From Desmodesmus armatus (taxonomy: Eukaryota; Chlorophyta; Chlorophyceae; Sphaeropleales; Scenedesmaceae), in assembly GCA_007449985.2 (NCBI GenBank), contig VIIQ02000574.1, positions 930,001 through 994,000 on the forward strand: a stretch of DNA of 64,000 bases, written 5' to 3'. A program made the translations under genes and the position numbers. Below, one piece after another: positions 38,401 through 53,400 of the stretch (positions are counted from its first letter, which is position 1; each line of letters opens with the position of its first letter). Under the pieces are notes generated by a model. It saw only the letters and a list, made by a program, of their open reading frames with translations, had not been told where the DNA came from and ran no database searches.

Positions 38401-41400
38401 GTGATGTCACCCTCCGCTGTGGATAGCTTATAGAGCAGCTCATCCTCCAGCTGCTTGAGCTTGATGGTGAACTCTGTGTTTTGGATAATGAGTTGAGTCT
38501 TGGTCTCCTCAAGATCCGGGCGCTCCTTGTTCACCACCAATGCCAGCAGCTGATCCTCCAACCCCTGTGGTGCATTTCAAAGGTCAGTGGTAAGGTCGAG
38601 TGCTACGGCGATTGGTGTGCCTGCGGAATGCATAGCTGTAGTGCGGTAAGGCATGTAACTACAGTGTGCAGCCACAGGCAGTAATGAGCATCCCGCCCTG
38701 TGCAGCTGCTCAACACACATGTGCAAGAGCATTCAAGTGAAAAAACAATGTTGCTGAGATGGTTGCTGAGGTGGTCCACCCTCCCCCCCCCCCCCCCCAC
38801 ACACACAGACACCCCGTGTCAACCAAGTCCCAAGCTTGACAGGTAACAGCACAATGCTGCAAAGCCTTGCCTGGAGCTAGCTGTCATGGTGAATGCTGTC
38901 ACGCTGCCCACCTGCTCAGTGACTGCAAAGTTGATGAGCGTCGTTTCTGCCTGGATCTCGGGTGGGTAGTGTGGCTTTGACAGCTTGGTGTGCAAAAACA
39001 GTCTGAAGTTTTTGCTGTACTCCACATCCTTGTCACCGATCTTGATGTACATGTTGCGCCCCTTCTTGAAAGTAGACCTGCAGCCAGAAAATGGTTACCT
39101 GTGTCAACCATGAAACACATCTGTTTTTGTATGCTACTGGAACTTGCATCGCCCCCTAGGATCATGCAGAGAGGCTGGGCGCACCTGGTGATGACGGGGT
39201 TCAGGACAGCATCGATGGTTTCGCCCATGTTTTCAATGAGAACTGAGTGGCCAGCCTCCATGGCCCTCTCCATGATGGTCACCATGTTGTCGGCTCCCAT
39301 GCGCACCACCTGCAGGCAGCATGACAGTGAAGAGTTGGATACGTCTTGCACCACGCAGTTGTTGCAAGCGATTGGCGGCTGCACGTGTATGTGGCACTGT
39401 AGTGCATTCACCTGCAGATTGTTCTTGCTCTCGCGCTCCTTGATCCACACAACGCCCTGCAGCTGGGGGTCCATCATCAGCGGCCACCTCTCGCTGTTGG
39501 TCAGGATCATGCCATTCTGCATGCTGGTGGGGTCTGACGGCAGCCCCTGGCGCACCCAGCTGGCCATTGCGGCACTGTCCACGAGCAGTGAAATCGGGTC
39601 TGCAAGCAAAGCAGCACATGCCAACATGAGTGCAGGGATTCAACTTCAGAAGTGCAGAGTGTCTTTTGTGGTTATCAGGTGCCGTGAGAAAGCCATTGCA
39701 TACGTGCATACAAATGTTACATGCATATCACAGCAGGGGATTGAGACGGCTGAGTTGACACGCACAGTACGACTGGACCGTTCTTCATGTCACAAATCGA
39801 TCCTGCCTGGCTGTTAGGGACAAGTCCGGAAAGAAGAAGGATCCTGTCAGTCTGGGATGAAGGAGCAGGTGATGGGCCCTACCTGTGGTGCCTGCTGTCA
39901 TGGGGGTGCCCCTGTCTGTCAGGAATTTGATGAACTCCTTGATCAGGCTGACCCTGACCTTGTTGGTGAACGGGCCAGCATACGAGATGAACGCAGCTGC
40001 CAGCAGCATGTCGCCTGTCAGGACATCATAGTTCTGTCGCAGAGAGTCAACAGTCTTCGCCCATCGTTCACCTAAACAGTGACACACACCAGGTTGTAAC
40101 TCATGTGTTTTAACAGGCAGGTGAGTGTGCAGCCCGGCACATACCAGCAAGCCGCCCTGCGGGGACACACACCGCATTGCATGCCTCACCTTCCGAGGCC
40201 AACGCATTGATCAGCCTGTTGGCAAGCTGCAGCTTGAGCTGGCAGCGCTCGCTCTCCCGAATAGCTGCCTCCTTGTCCTCAACTGCATGATTGAACTGCG
40301 CCTCCAGTTCCTGCACCTTGGCATTCAGCTCAGCCACCTGCATTGTCACGTGCAAACATCAAAGAAAGGGGCGCTGAGTGCCACTAGCAGACTCAGCAGT
40401 ATCTTGTGAGGTGGTAAATTCAACAGCCAGCATGGCAGACAGCACTATGTTGACTCAAAAAGGCACACCGTCATCGCTCACTCGCGCTGACCGCTGCTGC
40501 TGCGTGGTGCTGAACGCGACGGCTGCGGTTGTGACCTGATCACCTTTTGCTGCACTGCTGCCAGCGTGGTGTTGGCTTCATGCAGCTTGGCATTGGCGGC
40601 GGCCAACTCTTGCCGCTTGGGCTCAACTTCCGACACAACATCAAAGTACTTGACGATGTTGATGGCCCATTCGCACAACCCAGCCGCTGCCCTACTCTTG
40701 TTGTAGATAATCTCCTTATTGAAATGGGGCAGCTCCAGGTAGCTGCGGCAGGCCTCAACAGTCTTCTTGACAAGCTGCAGGCATCAAACAAGCCATACAA
40801 GACCAATTGGCTGATGCCTGCCTGTGTCTCTGGCATGCAGCTGTGAATGCTCACATAGGGGGGTCCAGCACTAAGCACATAACTTCTGAAAGAGCTGGAC
40901 TGCATTATGACTTCACAGAGCATGTTCACGGGTCGCTGCAGCTCAACACAAGTATGTGCACCTGTCCTTGATCGATGACGGCTTTGAAGCCCCTGAGACG
41001 CTCAAGGAACTTGTCCACATTGTTCATCAACTTTTGGGCAGCTCCCCAGCTCTTGTCCTTGGGGTTGCCCTCCAGCAGAATGATAACAACAGCTGTGATG
41101 TCATCGACACCTGCAGTTGGGGTTGACACACACAGAAAATATGGGGTGGTATGTCAAACAGCATAGCGACAGCAGTGCCACAGTGACTGGGACGGCACAA
41201 CACACGCTCATGTGTTCAACCTCTGTGCACTTGCGCAATGCATGCCAAATGCTAAATATTGTACCATTATTCTACCATATCAGCAAAGTGCAGCTCTGTG
41301 GCTGATGCACGGAGTGTCTGCCTTCTGGAGAGCAGAAAGCTGCCCTACCCCCCCCCCTCAAGTTCACCTGGTGGTGGCTTCTTCAGCGACTTGGTTTCAC

Positions 41401-44400
41401 CCAAGTCCTTCTTGTTGAGTGTGTCCAGGGCGGCCTCTGCCTGCTGCACCAGGGGCTCGGCAGCTGCCAGATCCCTTTCGCAGGAGGCTTGCTTCTCACT
41501 GACCTCACTGGCGATCACTGCACACTTCTCAGCCTCAACCTTGGCAGACTCATTCTCAGCATTGACCTTCTCCTTCTCAGCACCAACCTACATGTACACA
41601 CACAGACAAACACAGCCACAGGCAGACACTTGACATCTGAAACTCTGTGACCAGTCAGTGCCCACAGGATGCATACGTTCATGCACACCACTCACGAGCC
41701 ATGCACGGGGTCTGCAGGTGCCCCTCACACAAACTTGCATATCACCCACACAGTCCCTTAGTGTGCACCACTGCGAGTGGTGCCAACCCCTAGTGCGCAC
41801 CGCTGGTGGCAACCCTTGCCAACGCAGTGCCAGCATACCTGTTCAGCAAACACGTTGGCACTGGCAACCTTCTGCTCCACGTCCAGGGCCATTGCACGTG
41901 CATTCTCCACCAGCACATCAACTTCACTCTGGGTCTTATGCAATTTGTTCAGACCATTCTCCAGCCTGCAGCAACATGGCTCCACAGTGTTAGCGGTCGC
42001 AGGCATGGCCCACCAGGACACATGGCCAACGTGATGTAACATAGCAAATCCGTTTTAGCTGCACCCACAGTGTGTGTACCTGTCAATAGCTTCCTGGCTC
42101 TCCTTGCGCTTCCTCGCAAGCGTGCTCTTGTACAGCTTGATCAGCTCCAAGAATGTCTTAGGAGTGGTGTACACGTTGCGGCGCTCAGTATCGTAGAATG
42201 TCTTGCACGCCTGTGGCGGCAGGTCAAGCCAGGTGCAGCAACTGTCAGTGGGTCTGATTCGAAAGCAGGCATGCGTTTGAAGCTCAACAACTCGCGATCC
42301 ATTGGCGTGGCATGTTTTATGCACCACGGCAACGTCTGGGCAGCTCATGCGTCACGCAACTGACACAGCACCTGGCCACAAAACTTACATTGTTGACGGC
42401 GCCAAAGCTGAAAGGCATGAACTCCACCACTGCATTTCGCACGGGTTCCGACACCAAGTCCACCTCGTCCAGGAACTTGCGGGCCACACTCAGCAGGCTG
42501 CTCTCTGGCCAGGGCTGGAACCAGTCGATCACCGTGCTGTTGATGGTAGCCAGGAAACGCTGCAGACGCCAAGAAGAGAATGCAGGATGTGTCACACTGA
42601 AGATGACAAGCCCAGTTCAACTTGTTGATCCCATCAGACAGTTGTGACTGGATGTTTGAGACACAACCAAGTAATGTGAACGACCCTCAATCGCCACTGA
42701 GCACCCACACTGCTTCACAGCGCATGCCAGTTGCTCCCGCCGCGCTGACCACCCACCTGGCTGCGCACGCGGAAGGCCTCCCCTACAGGGCTTGCCGTGA
42801 ATGCAACATGCAGGTTTGCCTTGACCTTGTTGATGAACGTGGCCCAGCAGTTGTCAGCTGTGTCCAGCAGCCCAAGAGACTTTGTCTCGCCACGCATGGC
42901 GTTGATGATCTCATCACGGTCCTCCTGAAAACCAATGCACGCAGTCTCGAGAGTGAGTTGTGGTGGGACAAGCCATTTTCCAGGCCAGCAGGTAAGCAGG
43001 CACCGCAAGCAGTAGTACAGTGTCCCAACGGCATCGGCATCCTCACCTGGGCAAACAGGTCGGGTATCTCGCCACTGGCCAACAAGTCATTGATGTACAC
43101 CAGCATCTTCTCGTCCACAATCTGCGGTGGTGGACACACAGTATTCAGCAGCCTGAACTTCCTCACAAGAACAATCCCTGTTTTGTGCAAGCATGAACTG
43201 CACAGCTATGCAGGCACTGCTTACAATGGTGCTTGAAATTAGCTGGGACCGCAGGCGGCTCAGGCAGCAACAACCCACATCAGCATTGTGCGCCCCACCT
43301 GGCTGTCTGTAATCAAGAACATGAGGCCTTCACTCTTCAGCCCAGCACGCTTGTACATCTTTTGCAGATCCTCACGGAAGTTGGACAAGCTGTAGTTTCC
43401 GCTGATGACAATCGTGACTGTGGTGTAGCCGCAGATATAGGCCGCTAGCCTGCACATGCAGAGCACAGGGTGACACTGAGCTGCTGCACAGATATCCATT
43501 GTTGTGCATCCCAGTTGCGCAGACAAAACAAACATACACGCAAGCTTGATACACTCGCCAATATTGTGACGCCCTTATAATGCTGTCAACTGCACCCACC
43601 TCGCCAGCGACTGCTTGCCGCTACCACCCACGCCAACAAGCAGAGCATGACCACTGGAACTGCTGATGATACGGCTGATACGGGCGACATGCTTCATGGC
43701 ATCTTCAAAGAGGACAAGATCCATGACTGCAAAGGTCTCATTGTATTCCAACAGTGCCTCTGTGAGTGTCTTGTACAGCTGTTGGTAGCTCGGCACCTGC
43801 AGCATACAGTGGAGGTGTTGTTGACTGCTGGGGTTGCCGGTGACGGGCTGTGTGCACGGTCAGCTAAAGAGTGGAGACCTGAGTATAATGCACCTAGGTG
43901 AGGCCTCAAGGTGGATGAAGTCAGCCACAGTGTGGGCAGTCAGGCATATGGACGTAAGCACACGCGCAGCTGACGCATTTTGGCGACGTGTTGTTCTTAA
44001 CCCGGCATGGTACAGCATTGTAGAGCACCCCACCTCATCGTATGTCTTGTCACCCATGCCTCGAGCAAAGTGGCAGAAAATGAGGGGCCTTGCGTCCTTC
44101 TTCTTGTAGAAGTCATCAATGTCGTTGATGGTGAAGTACTGCTTGGCCACAGCCACAGCAGACTTCTTGTACGTCTCCAAGTCCTGCAGGGTGGCAGGCA
44201 TGATTTGGCACCGTCAAGCGTGCCACCAAGATATCCTGCTGCTACACAACCTCCAGCCGGCTTGGCTGAACCCATGATACACGCAGGGATGCACCCATCA
44301 CATTGGGACTGCGACAACTCGACATGGTCCCTTCGCCAAGGGTCCATCCGTCAATAAGTTTGAGGTGGCAAGCTGCATACCTGCCCTGACACCAGCCGGT

Positions 44401-47400
44401 CTGCATACACACGCTCGCTCTCATGCAGCCACAGCTTGCCCCACTTGGCGGGCCTGGAGCACAAACAAACACAGGTTAGCTGTCAAAGATGCGCAAAGCA
44501 TTCATGCAACAGCAGTGATGACATCACCACAAGACTGGCAGTTGCTGCACTGCAGCCATTGGGCCCTGTGCATGTGGCATTTGCGCAAGTACTTACGTGT
44601 TCACCACCTCTGGCGTGCCCATCAACAGTCCTTGGAAGACGTTGGCGAGGTGGCGGACAGTGAACTGCAGGGCACAGGGACACCGCTGTGAATGTGATGC
44701 ACGTTTGCTGCTGCGTGAATGTGATGCACGTTTGCTGCTGCATAGCAGTTGCAGGCACACCCTAGGGGTGTTGGACAGCAAGCCATCTTAGTCAGCTCCA
44801 CTCCAAATCTGGGACAGCTGGATGCAGCTGTCAAAGTTCAATGATCTCACCTCATAGTGGAAGTTGACAGCCGTCTTCCTGAAAGTGCTTGTGACACGCT
44901 CATGCAGGTTCAGAGCTGCCTGGAGGATCTTGTTGCCCAGCTCCTGTATCTCCTCCTTAAACTTCTTCAAGTGGCCCTGCAATACAAGCGCCCGGTGTGT
45001 TGGACCAGAAGCCAATGCAAAAAAAATGGCTGCATGACGGCTGTACAGTAGTACCATTGGAGGCCCACAGTGTGTGTGCGCCTTGCTACACTTTGGAACC
45101 CACTGTCCCGCTGTCCCAGCCATCACACAGGTGCGCACCTGAAGGAAGGTGCCGTAGATGGTCATCAGGCTATCCTGGCCAGGGAAGTCCACTGCCAGTG
45201 TCATGAAGAGTCGTTGCAGCCTTGGGTTGATGATAAAGCTGCCAGCTGTCGGGTTCATGCAGGCCACGTACTGCGTGTTGTTGATGTTCTTGGGTGTCAG
45301 CTTGGCACGGTCTGCAAACAACACAGGCAAGTGCTGAGAACCAGGCAGAACAAACGGAGCGCACGAAGTTGGGCAAAAGAGTTCAAAGAAGCTCACCAAA
45401 CCAGTGGCCCCACGAAAGGTGCTGTCTGATTAAGCTGATGGGCATGGCGGTCTCATACGGGTCCAGCTTGGGCATGTTCAAGTCATCTACAAAGTAGACC
45501 AGGTGCTTGGTGCCAGGGGGCCCATAGTTGATGCCAGCCTTCTTCTCCAGGGGTGCCTCAAGCACCTGCATTATCAGCAATTGGATGATGTTGATGTCTT
45601 GGACAAGGTGCACTAGATACGTGTGCAACAAGATAATGGCTGGGTTGGCGCAGCCCTCCCATCAGCTGAAGGCAGTACAATTGGGGTAGCGAGTGTGCGC
45701 ACAAAGTGGTGCGGCAACTGACAGCTCACCTTCTGGAATGAAACAACGTCTGTGAAGTAGTTGAAGCTGATGCTGAGGCTCATGAGGTCCTCAGGCAGTG
45801 ATGCCAGTTTGCCCTTGACCAGCTGGGTCTTACCAACTCCGGCACCTGCAGGTTGTACACAAACACTCAGTGCAATTGCAGGCTGTCAACGGACATGCTG
45901 GCTGCATCACAGGCCCTGTACAGAACATGCTAGCCTGTCGAGGTAGAATGACACATGCAGGCGACCTGACAACTGCACTCCTCAGCGGCTCCGCACCTCC
46001 CACAAACATGATGGGCTTGTGCAGGTCCACCATAAGGTCCAGGAAGAAGCGCAGCGAGGACGTCTCTGCCGTTGGCACAAAGATGCTGCTCATGGACTGC
46101 GAGCCGTTGTACTGCACCTCCTGGACCACCTCAGCCCAGGGCTGGAACTTGCCAGTCTTGCCATTGACAAAGTAGTCATACACAGTTCCCTTGCCTGCAT
46201 GTCAGCACAGCACATGCTGGCATGCTATGTTGCTATCTTGCACTCCGTGTCAACAACTGGCTTGCATGGATAGACATGCAGCCCCTATGCACACCAAAAT
46301 CCTCGCCCCTCTGAGAACTGCTCTGACCCCACATAGCTATAGTCCTCTACAACGGGCTTGCCCACTCCCCCGAGAACTGCTCGGACCCCACATAATGGGT
46401 ATGTGGAGTCCGAGCAGTTATCAGAGGGGCAGGCCCACTGGTGAGCACTGTGGCTATGTGGAGTCAGAGCAGTCCTCGGAGGGGTCGCCCCTTCACTTAC
46501 TGACCCATAACAGCATGTGTTACTTGCCTGGCAGCTTGACGGTGGTCCACGTCTGCTTCCACCACTTGTCAAAGTTGCGTCTGTAGCTGATGCCGTCCTT
46601 GTCCACCAGAGCGCCACCAAAAGCCCAGATGGCAGCAAAGACAAAGTACATCTCAAACAGCCCTTGCTCAGCCTTGTTGCTGAGATTTTCAGGCTTCAAG
46701 ATGCCCTCCAGGATGTTGACCAGCGTCTGCAGCAGCCACGGCACAGGTCAGCAGGGTTGAGGCGTGTGTAAACAACACCAGTGTCGGGCCGTTACGGCTG
46801 AAGTGCTGCAGCAACACTTGATGCTAGCGAGGGTCAAAAGCATTCATCAGCAACTGCTGGCATGTGGTCAGCAACAAACTGTTGGAGGTTGTGTCCAAGC
46901 AGTCTCTCACCGTCACAAAGTTCATCGTGCCCAGTGGGGTGATGTGTGAGAAGGACTTGATCATCTCAAGGATGGTGTTTGGCAGGTACTTGTCGAACAG
47001 GTCTGACAGCCACTTGACGGGCACATTGACGTCCTGCAAAGGCAACACATCCCGCGCTCAGACTTCCCAAGTAACCCCTGAACACGCCCAGCAGTGTATA
47101 CAAACCCATGCGAGATCTTTACGGTGTGTTTTGTGGTTGACACATGTTGGCCTACTCCCAAAGACAACAGATGAAAGCATCATCCTCGAGGCAGGCCAAG
47201 GTGATTGGCGGCTGCCGCACAGGTTTTCTGCACAGGTTGGTTGCATGCTGACCTTCCACTTGGCCTTCTCCGCATACGGCTTGGCAACCTTCTGCAGCCA
47301 ACTCTGCACCATGTTGTGCCACTGGCGGCCTTCACTGATGTACAGGATGCCAGCACGTGTTGCAGTTGCCTGGAGCAACAAAGAAAATTAACATCAGCAC

Positions 47401-50400
47401 GGCTGCTTGTCACGGCATGGTGAGGTGTGTGCTAACTGCAAAACTGGGTTAGCGACCAGCACTGATGCCGCGTTGCGTTCTGAGGGGCACTAGACTGAGC
47501 GAGTGACTCAAAAGGCTGTGCAGTGGATTGAGTACCGTCCAGCCACTGTTTGAACGATCTGGGGCCAAATGCATCGGATGCAGGGCATGAGCGCTGGAAG
47601 GGTCGCACCCCACCGCCAGCAGAGCTGTCCCTCTGCATACGCCAAGCATCTCTTGTGACTGTGCGCCTTACCGGAGTGGCATACTTCAGGTCCCTGATCT
47701 CAAAGATCATCTTCATATGCGGGAGCAGCCTGATGCGCTCGTTGGAAGGCAGTGTCAGCAGGCGGCTGTCGTCCATCACACTGTTCATGGACTCAACCCA
47801 GTTTGCATCCAGGTCACCATCCAGCAAGATCCACTTGGGGTTGTCATCCGGCATGTTGGCCAGCTCACGCATGGTGTAAGACAGCAGGCCATCCTACACA
47901 AAAGACAGCACATTGTACACAGTGAGTGGCATAGTATAATGCATCAACATCAATACGCCCCCTGCAATGCGCATTGCGACAAGGCCTGCAACAGCGCGTG
48001 AGCTGGGCTCACCTTCCATTCACGGGTGGCCATGTTGACAAATCCATACAGGTCCTGAGTGCTGACGGCCTTGGGGTCGATGTCACGGATTATGACCTTC
48101 TTGCGGTTGGTCATCTTCAGGTAGTCGTCAACCGGGGTGTCACATCCCCTGGTGATAGCCTGAGCCAGCACCTGCAGCACACAATGTTAACACAAAGCAG
48201 GGTGAGGAAGGACAAAAACAACAGCACAAAGAGACATTCCCCAAGAAGACTGCCAGTAGGACTGGTAAGGCGTAGCTCCCCATAGTGCTGGTAGCTAGCT
48301 TGTTGACACCGCCTAGTGTGTGCCCCTCACCTTGTACACCTCTGTCCGCCCACTGCCTGTCGGTCCCATGAGGAACACGCAGTGCCTGATGGCCAGCAGT
48401 TCGCTGAGCTGCACTACCCTGAGGGTAAAATCATCGTCACGTGTTAGCTTCATGTCAGCTGTGACATCAGAGATGACCTTCTCAAACTGCAGGTCACGCT
48501 TGCCTGCAAGCAACATGCACACCCACACATTTGGTGTCACAATGCATCTTGCCAGCAAAAAATGGGCATGCGTATGGGCCTGATGGAATCCTCTCTTGTT
48601 CTGCAGCTTGAATTGCAGCGCATGCATCGCTGACTGTCTCTTGCAGTAGAGCTGCTCAGCAACCCACTACATCGTAACTGGTTGGGGTAGGGTGGCAGCC
48701 TAGGCCTTCTTACGTGGAGGGTCAATGCCAGGGAAGAGGTCGTTGAGCAGCCCCATGAAGATCACCATATCCTGCAGTGCCAGAAAGACAGCACACAATA
48801 TGTGAGAACACCAGCCACACATGTACTGCAAGGCTTGTAACGAGCCCCCACGATGCAACCCAGCTGACAATCAACAAGGCAACAGCTGCCTTTACATGAA
48901 GTGCTGATCTTTTTTATTGCTTCTGCCGCCTTCTCAAACCCAGTGTCACCTGTGCAAGGATCTTGGCAATGTTGAGGTCCCTGAGTGCCCTGAAAAGCAC
49001 GTTGCTCTCCAGCTGGCCTTCCTCAGCACGCAGCAGGCTGCCAGCCACCACCAGCACAGACTTGATGGCACGCAGACCCCAATCGTAGTGCTTTTGTGGC
49101 GACAGCAGGTCCTCAAGCAGGTAGTACAAGCTGGCAAACTTCTTTGCCAGCATCTTGGCCTCCACAAAGCCCTGCATGCAGGCATTCAAGGGAGCCAGCA
49201 GTTGGTACAATCAGTGACAAACAGCCGGGTGTTGCGCACAGAGTGACATAATGCTGTCAGCAACCCTGCATTTTTCAGACGCTCCGCGTTAGCCTTGTCC
49301 TACTGCTCTTTGGGAAACTCATTTGTGGTTGCAGGCTATAAAGGCCGTGCCACACCTCAGCCATGAGCATGTTCTCCATGATCAGCTGCCTGTCTGGCAC
49401 CACCACAGTGATGGGCCTGAACAAAGCCTTCAGAGACTCCGGCAGCTCGGCACGTCCAATGTAGCCTGGGTTCATGGTGCTGCAGGACAGCAAAGGACAC
49501 ACATGGCAACATACAGCAAGCTTTTCAGCGGCTGGCATGGATGATGGCCAGAGCCTGTGTGACGCTGCAAACGTGCACATGCACTCCAGGGTCACGTTGC
49601 TGATGTATGCAACATGTTGTACAGAGAGAGGGGCGAAGAAGCACATGCCCACATGCCCACAGTGCCTGTGGCTGCACAGCTGCAGCCTTGGCCCTCATGT
49701 TGCACTCACATGAAGCAGCTTGTGCCTTCCTCCAACGGCATCTCCACTCCATCAGCAGCCACAAAGCTCCACGAGGCGACAGGCTGGTGCTTCACGCCAG
49801 CCTTGTCAATGTACTCCAGGCCCCTGCACACCACAGTGGTCAACGCCATGTTGCTTTGTCCTCATCCGCCCACGTGTAGCACAACTTTGCCCCTAACCAT
49901 CCCTTTTTGCCCATGTGGCATGATGCACTCAGCAGAGGCCATTCGAGACGTTGCATCAGTGCCTGTATATGCTGTCTTGATGGCATGTATGTGGCTGCAA
50001 TTGCCCTCTCACCTGCCAGGCAGCAGAGACTTGCGCTTTTGGGCATCTGTTACTGCCTTGTACTGCACGCTGCACACACTCAGCACCTCAGGGACCAAGC
50101 GGTTGAACTCATCAAAGCAGCCCCAGCTTCCAGAAGCAGCTGCAGGCACAGGTAACATAGGGCAGCGTTTTGTCAATTGCCATTGTCGTATCAGGCACAT
50201 AAACACAGGCTGGCACATGTTTGTCGTGCCACAGAGCGGGTCTAGCACACCCAGCAGCTTGGGCCAGCTGCACAGGAATGCAGATGCTTCTTGAACACCG
50301 TACTCACCCAAGCCCTTGAAGATGTCTCCCATCGTGCGGTAGTCCATCTCAGGTGAGCAGTTGAACACGTACACAGACTTGCCCAGCTGAGCTGACAGGT

Positions 50401-53400
50401 CCTTGGTAGTCTCAGTCTTGCCAGTACCTGCACGCCAGCACCATGGTCATGGTGGGTCAAAGCTGCAGCCCCATCCTGTAGCAACCCTGAATTCCAGAAG
50501 AGTTGCTGCCGGCACCACTGTCTGGCACGCCTGCATGCTCATGTTTATGATCGCACCCCAACCCCAGCGTAGGCCTAAAGCAACCACAATATGATCAATG
50601 GGCTGAGCTCACCTGCCGGCCCCGCAGGAGCAGTACCCATGCACAACCAGCAAGCCTGGGTGGCTGTGATGTAGATCCTGTCCGTGAGGGGTGTGATGAC
50701 AAGCCTGGGGCCGTTGCCCAGGTACTCATACCCATAGCCAAACGTGGCGTCACAGATCTTGATCCTGCAATCGCTGATTGATGAGTCCCAATAGCTGCGC
50801 AGCTGGCACATCCACAGGAAGGAGTTGCTGTCTGGCGTGCCCTCCTTGACCATGTTGGCGACAATGTCGCGGCTGTGAGCGTCAATGGTGATCATGTTCA
50901 TGACCTTCTGGCGGTCAGGCTGCATGGACACAAACAACACAGGCGCTAATGATGCATGTTACGGCCTTGCAACCCGTGCTCCTGCTGCCTGCAACCATGC
51001 ATGTCCTGTCAATAGGGCGGCATGGCACTGTTGGCCTACAGTGCCAATATGCTTGGTTGCTGCAGTTGCTGGGATTGGCCTAGCACACATGCATGCTGGG
51101 GTTCACCAGAACTATACACCCAGTTCATTCGCACCTTGCCAAGGTCTGTGCGGGTGACCTCAATGAGCCGAGTCAGCTGCTTGACCTGTAGCTCGTTGTA
51201 CTTGGCCATAGCTTGCTTGTCACCCTTGGCCATTGCCTGGAATGCCTGTATGTTGACAATGAGATGGGAGTCGAAATGGAGTATGGCAGTGAGCGGCTGA
51301 CATCATCTTGGCTGCTTTTGAGGTGCACTGTCATGCTTTATTCTGGATTGAAGGACGCCGGCAGCACCAGGCATGTCCTGCCGGCTGGCAATAATGCAGC
51401 TTCTCCCCGACCTTCCCCAAAACCTGCAATACAGCGCACCTGTTCCACCTCCTGGCACCAGAACACTTGGTTGACCACCAGGATTATCTGGCTGGGCCAG
51501 TCAAAAAGCCACTTGTCGCGGGGCTTGGTGGTGTAGTCTACCACGCTGTCCCTCAGCACATCACGCAGCTCCCCACGCATCTTCACCACGATCTCTGTCA
51601 TGTAGTTCTCAACCTGACACAAGCCGTGGCAAGGCATCCAGCGCACAGCACAGATGGTGACAGCAGGCCGACCTCAGCATTGCACAGCATCAAGTCAACG
51701 TCACCGGGCCTGGCGCTGGCAGCATTCCGGGCAACGCCGCACAGTCGGTGCACAGCGATTCCATGCTCTTCATATTGCTGCTGCAAAACTCTTCATATTG
51801 CTGCTGCAAAACAACCTCGCAGCAGCCACGCACATGTGTGCGCACACCCATGCTTACCTTGTCCGCCAGAGGCAGGGGAGACTTGAAGGGCACATACTCC
51901 TCCCCTACACAGGAAATCATGCCCAGGGCGCGGGGGCGCTGACCAGGCGGGGGAGCTTCTGTGTCCAGCTTGAGCTTGCCGATGGCCTGGAAGCACTTGG
52001 ACATGTGCTGCATCACCTGTAAGAGCACATTGCAAAGCCGCACAAACGCGCTGAGTGGGCAGGGGGGCATGCCGCTTACCAAACACGGGCAGGGTTGCAA
52101 ACATGGTGCGTGAAATCAACACAAGCCATATATGTTCTGCGTCCCACGTTGGAGGTGCACAGTCAGCAGCTTGATGAGACCCCAACAAACAGGGCTGGCA
52201 GGTGCCACTAACCTTGGCAGGGTTGTTGCCGTTGGACAGGATGTCAAGCAAGTCCGCAGTCGACACAAAGTAAAAACGGGGGAAGATGCGGCGCTTGCTC
52301 TCCATGTAGTCGGCCAGGGCTTTCTCGCAGACCTGTGGCATCGACAGGTTAGCAGTCAGCATTCTGCAAGCGGCGCCATCACCATGCATTCTTTGCTTTG
52401 GGCTTACTGAACAGGCACCATGTGTTCAGCTGGCTGCACTGCCGCCCTGCTCAGCACAAGGCTTGTGTGCCATACCTCAAGCTCGCTCTGCTGCTTCTCC
52501 AGGTTCTTGAGCAGGCCTTCCTTTGCACAACTAGCAATGCAGTTCTGCGTCTCCTTGAAGCCCCTGAGGATGGTCTTCACGTCCGCATCAATCTTGACAA
52601 AGCGTTGTGTGGCCTCAGGCAGCTCCTTCTTCACCTCCTCGCTGGAGATGAACAGGCTCTCCAAGTACGCCCAGGTGCGCTGCAAATACACACCACATCA
52701 CACACTTCACCTCTCAGCAACTGCAGTCTCAGACATCAGCCACCAAACACAATATTAACTTTTCACTACCCTGCTGTTGCCAATGTAGAGTTTTTTGCCG
52801 GCAGTACTCACCTGGATCTCACCAACAATTGCCACTACATCTGCAACTGCCATAAGTTTCTTGTTCCAGCTCAAGATGGGGTCCCTGAAGGTGTCCATGT
52901 AGCGGTTGGCCATCATGCCCTGGATGAGCACTTGGTTGTCTTCCAGCATCTGCAAGTCAGCAACATTGCAGCCACCCACGGGGCTCATGCATGGTTACGG
53001 TGGCATCTCACAATTCCTACATCGACACAAGGCTGTGGCCCACAGGTGGTGCTCATGCTTGCAAGTTCCAGCAGGGGATAGCCAGGTGCCGGGCTGTTGT
53101 GGCCTTGTATGCATGCGCATGTGACGCTGTCCGCTCTATTTTCTGCCCGCCACCACCCACCTCAAAGTCCTCCTCAGCCATCTTCACTGTGGAGACGTCT
53201 GTGTCCTTGTGCTTGGTGAACTGGAAGGTAACCTTGGTCCACGTGTCTTCCAGCTTCTTCAAGCCAACCTCCATCTTCTCCTCCTTCTGGGCGCGGTCCA
53301 CGATCTCACTGACCTCATCCTCAAACTTGTGCAGCTCCAGTGCAAGCAGGTCAGCTAGCTTGAAGGCGGGGTCCTCCACGTCAAATGTGACCTGTTGCAA

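Larger units (their letters stand above)
44600..47040 (-). other. ODA11 AAA3
   Basis: Walker [18 protein letters not shown] is divided by an intron (45995 to 45847). Walker B is [17 protein letters not shown] and the sensor region is [12 protein letters not shown]. An intron of this module carries the foldback repeat at 46306-46484. Confidence 0.88.
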
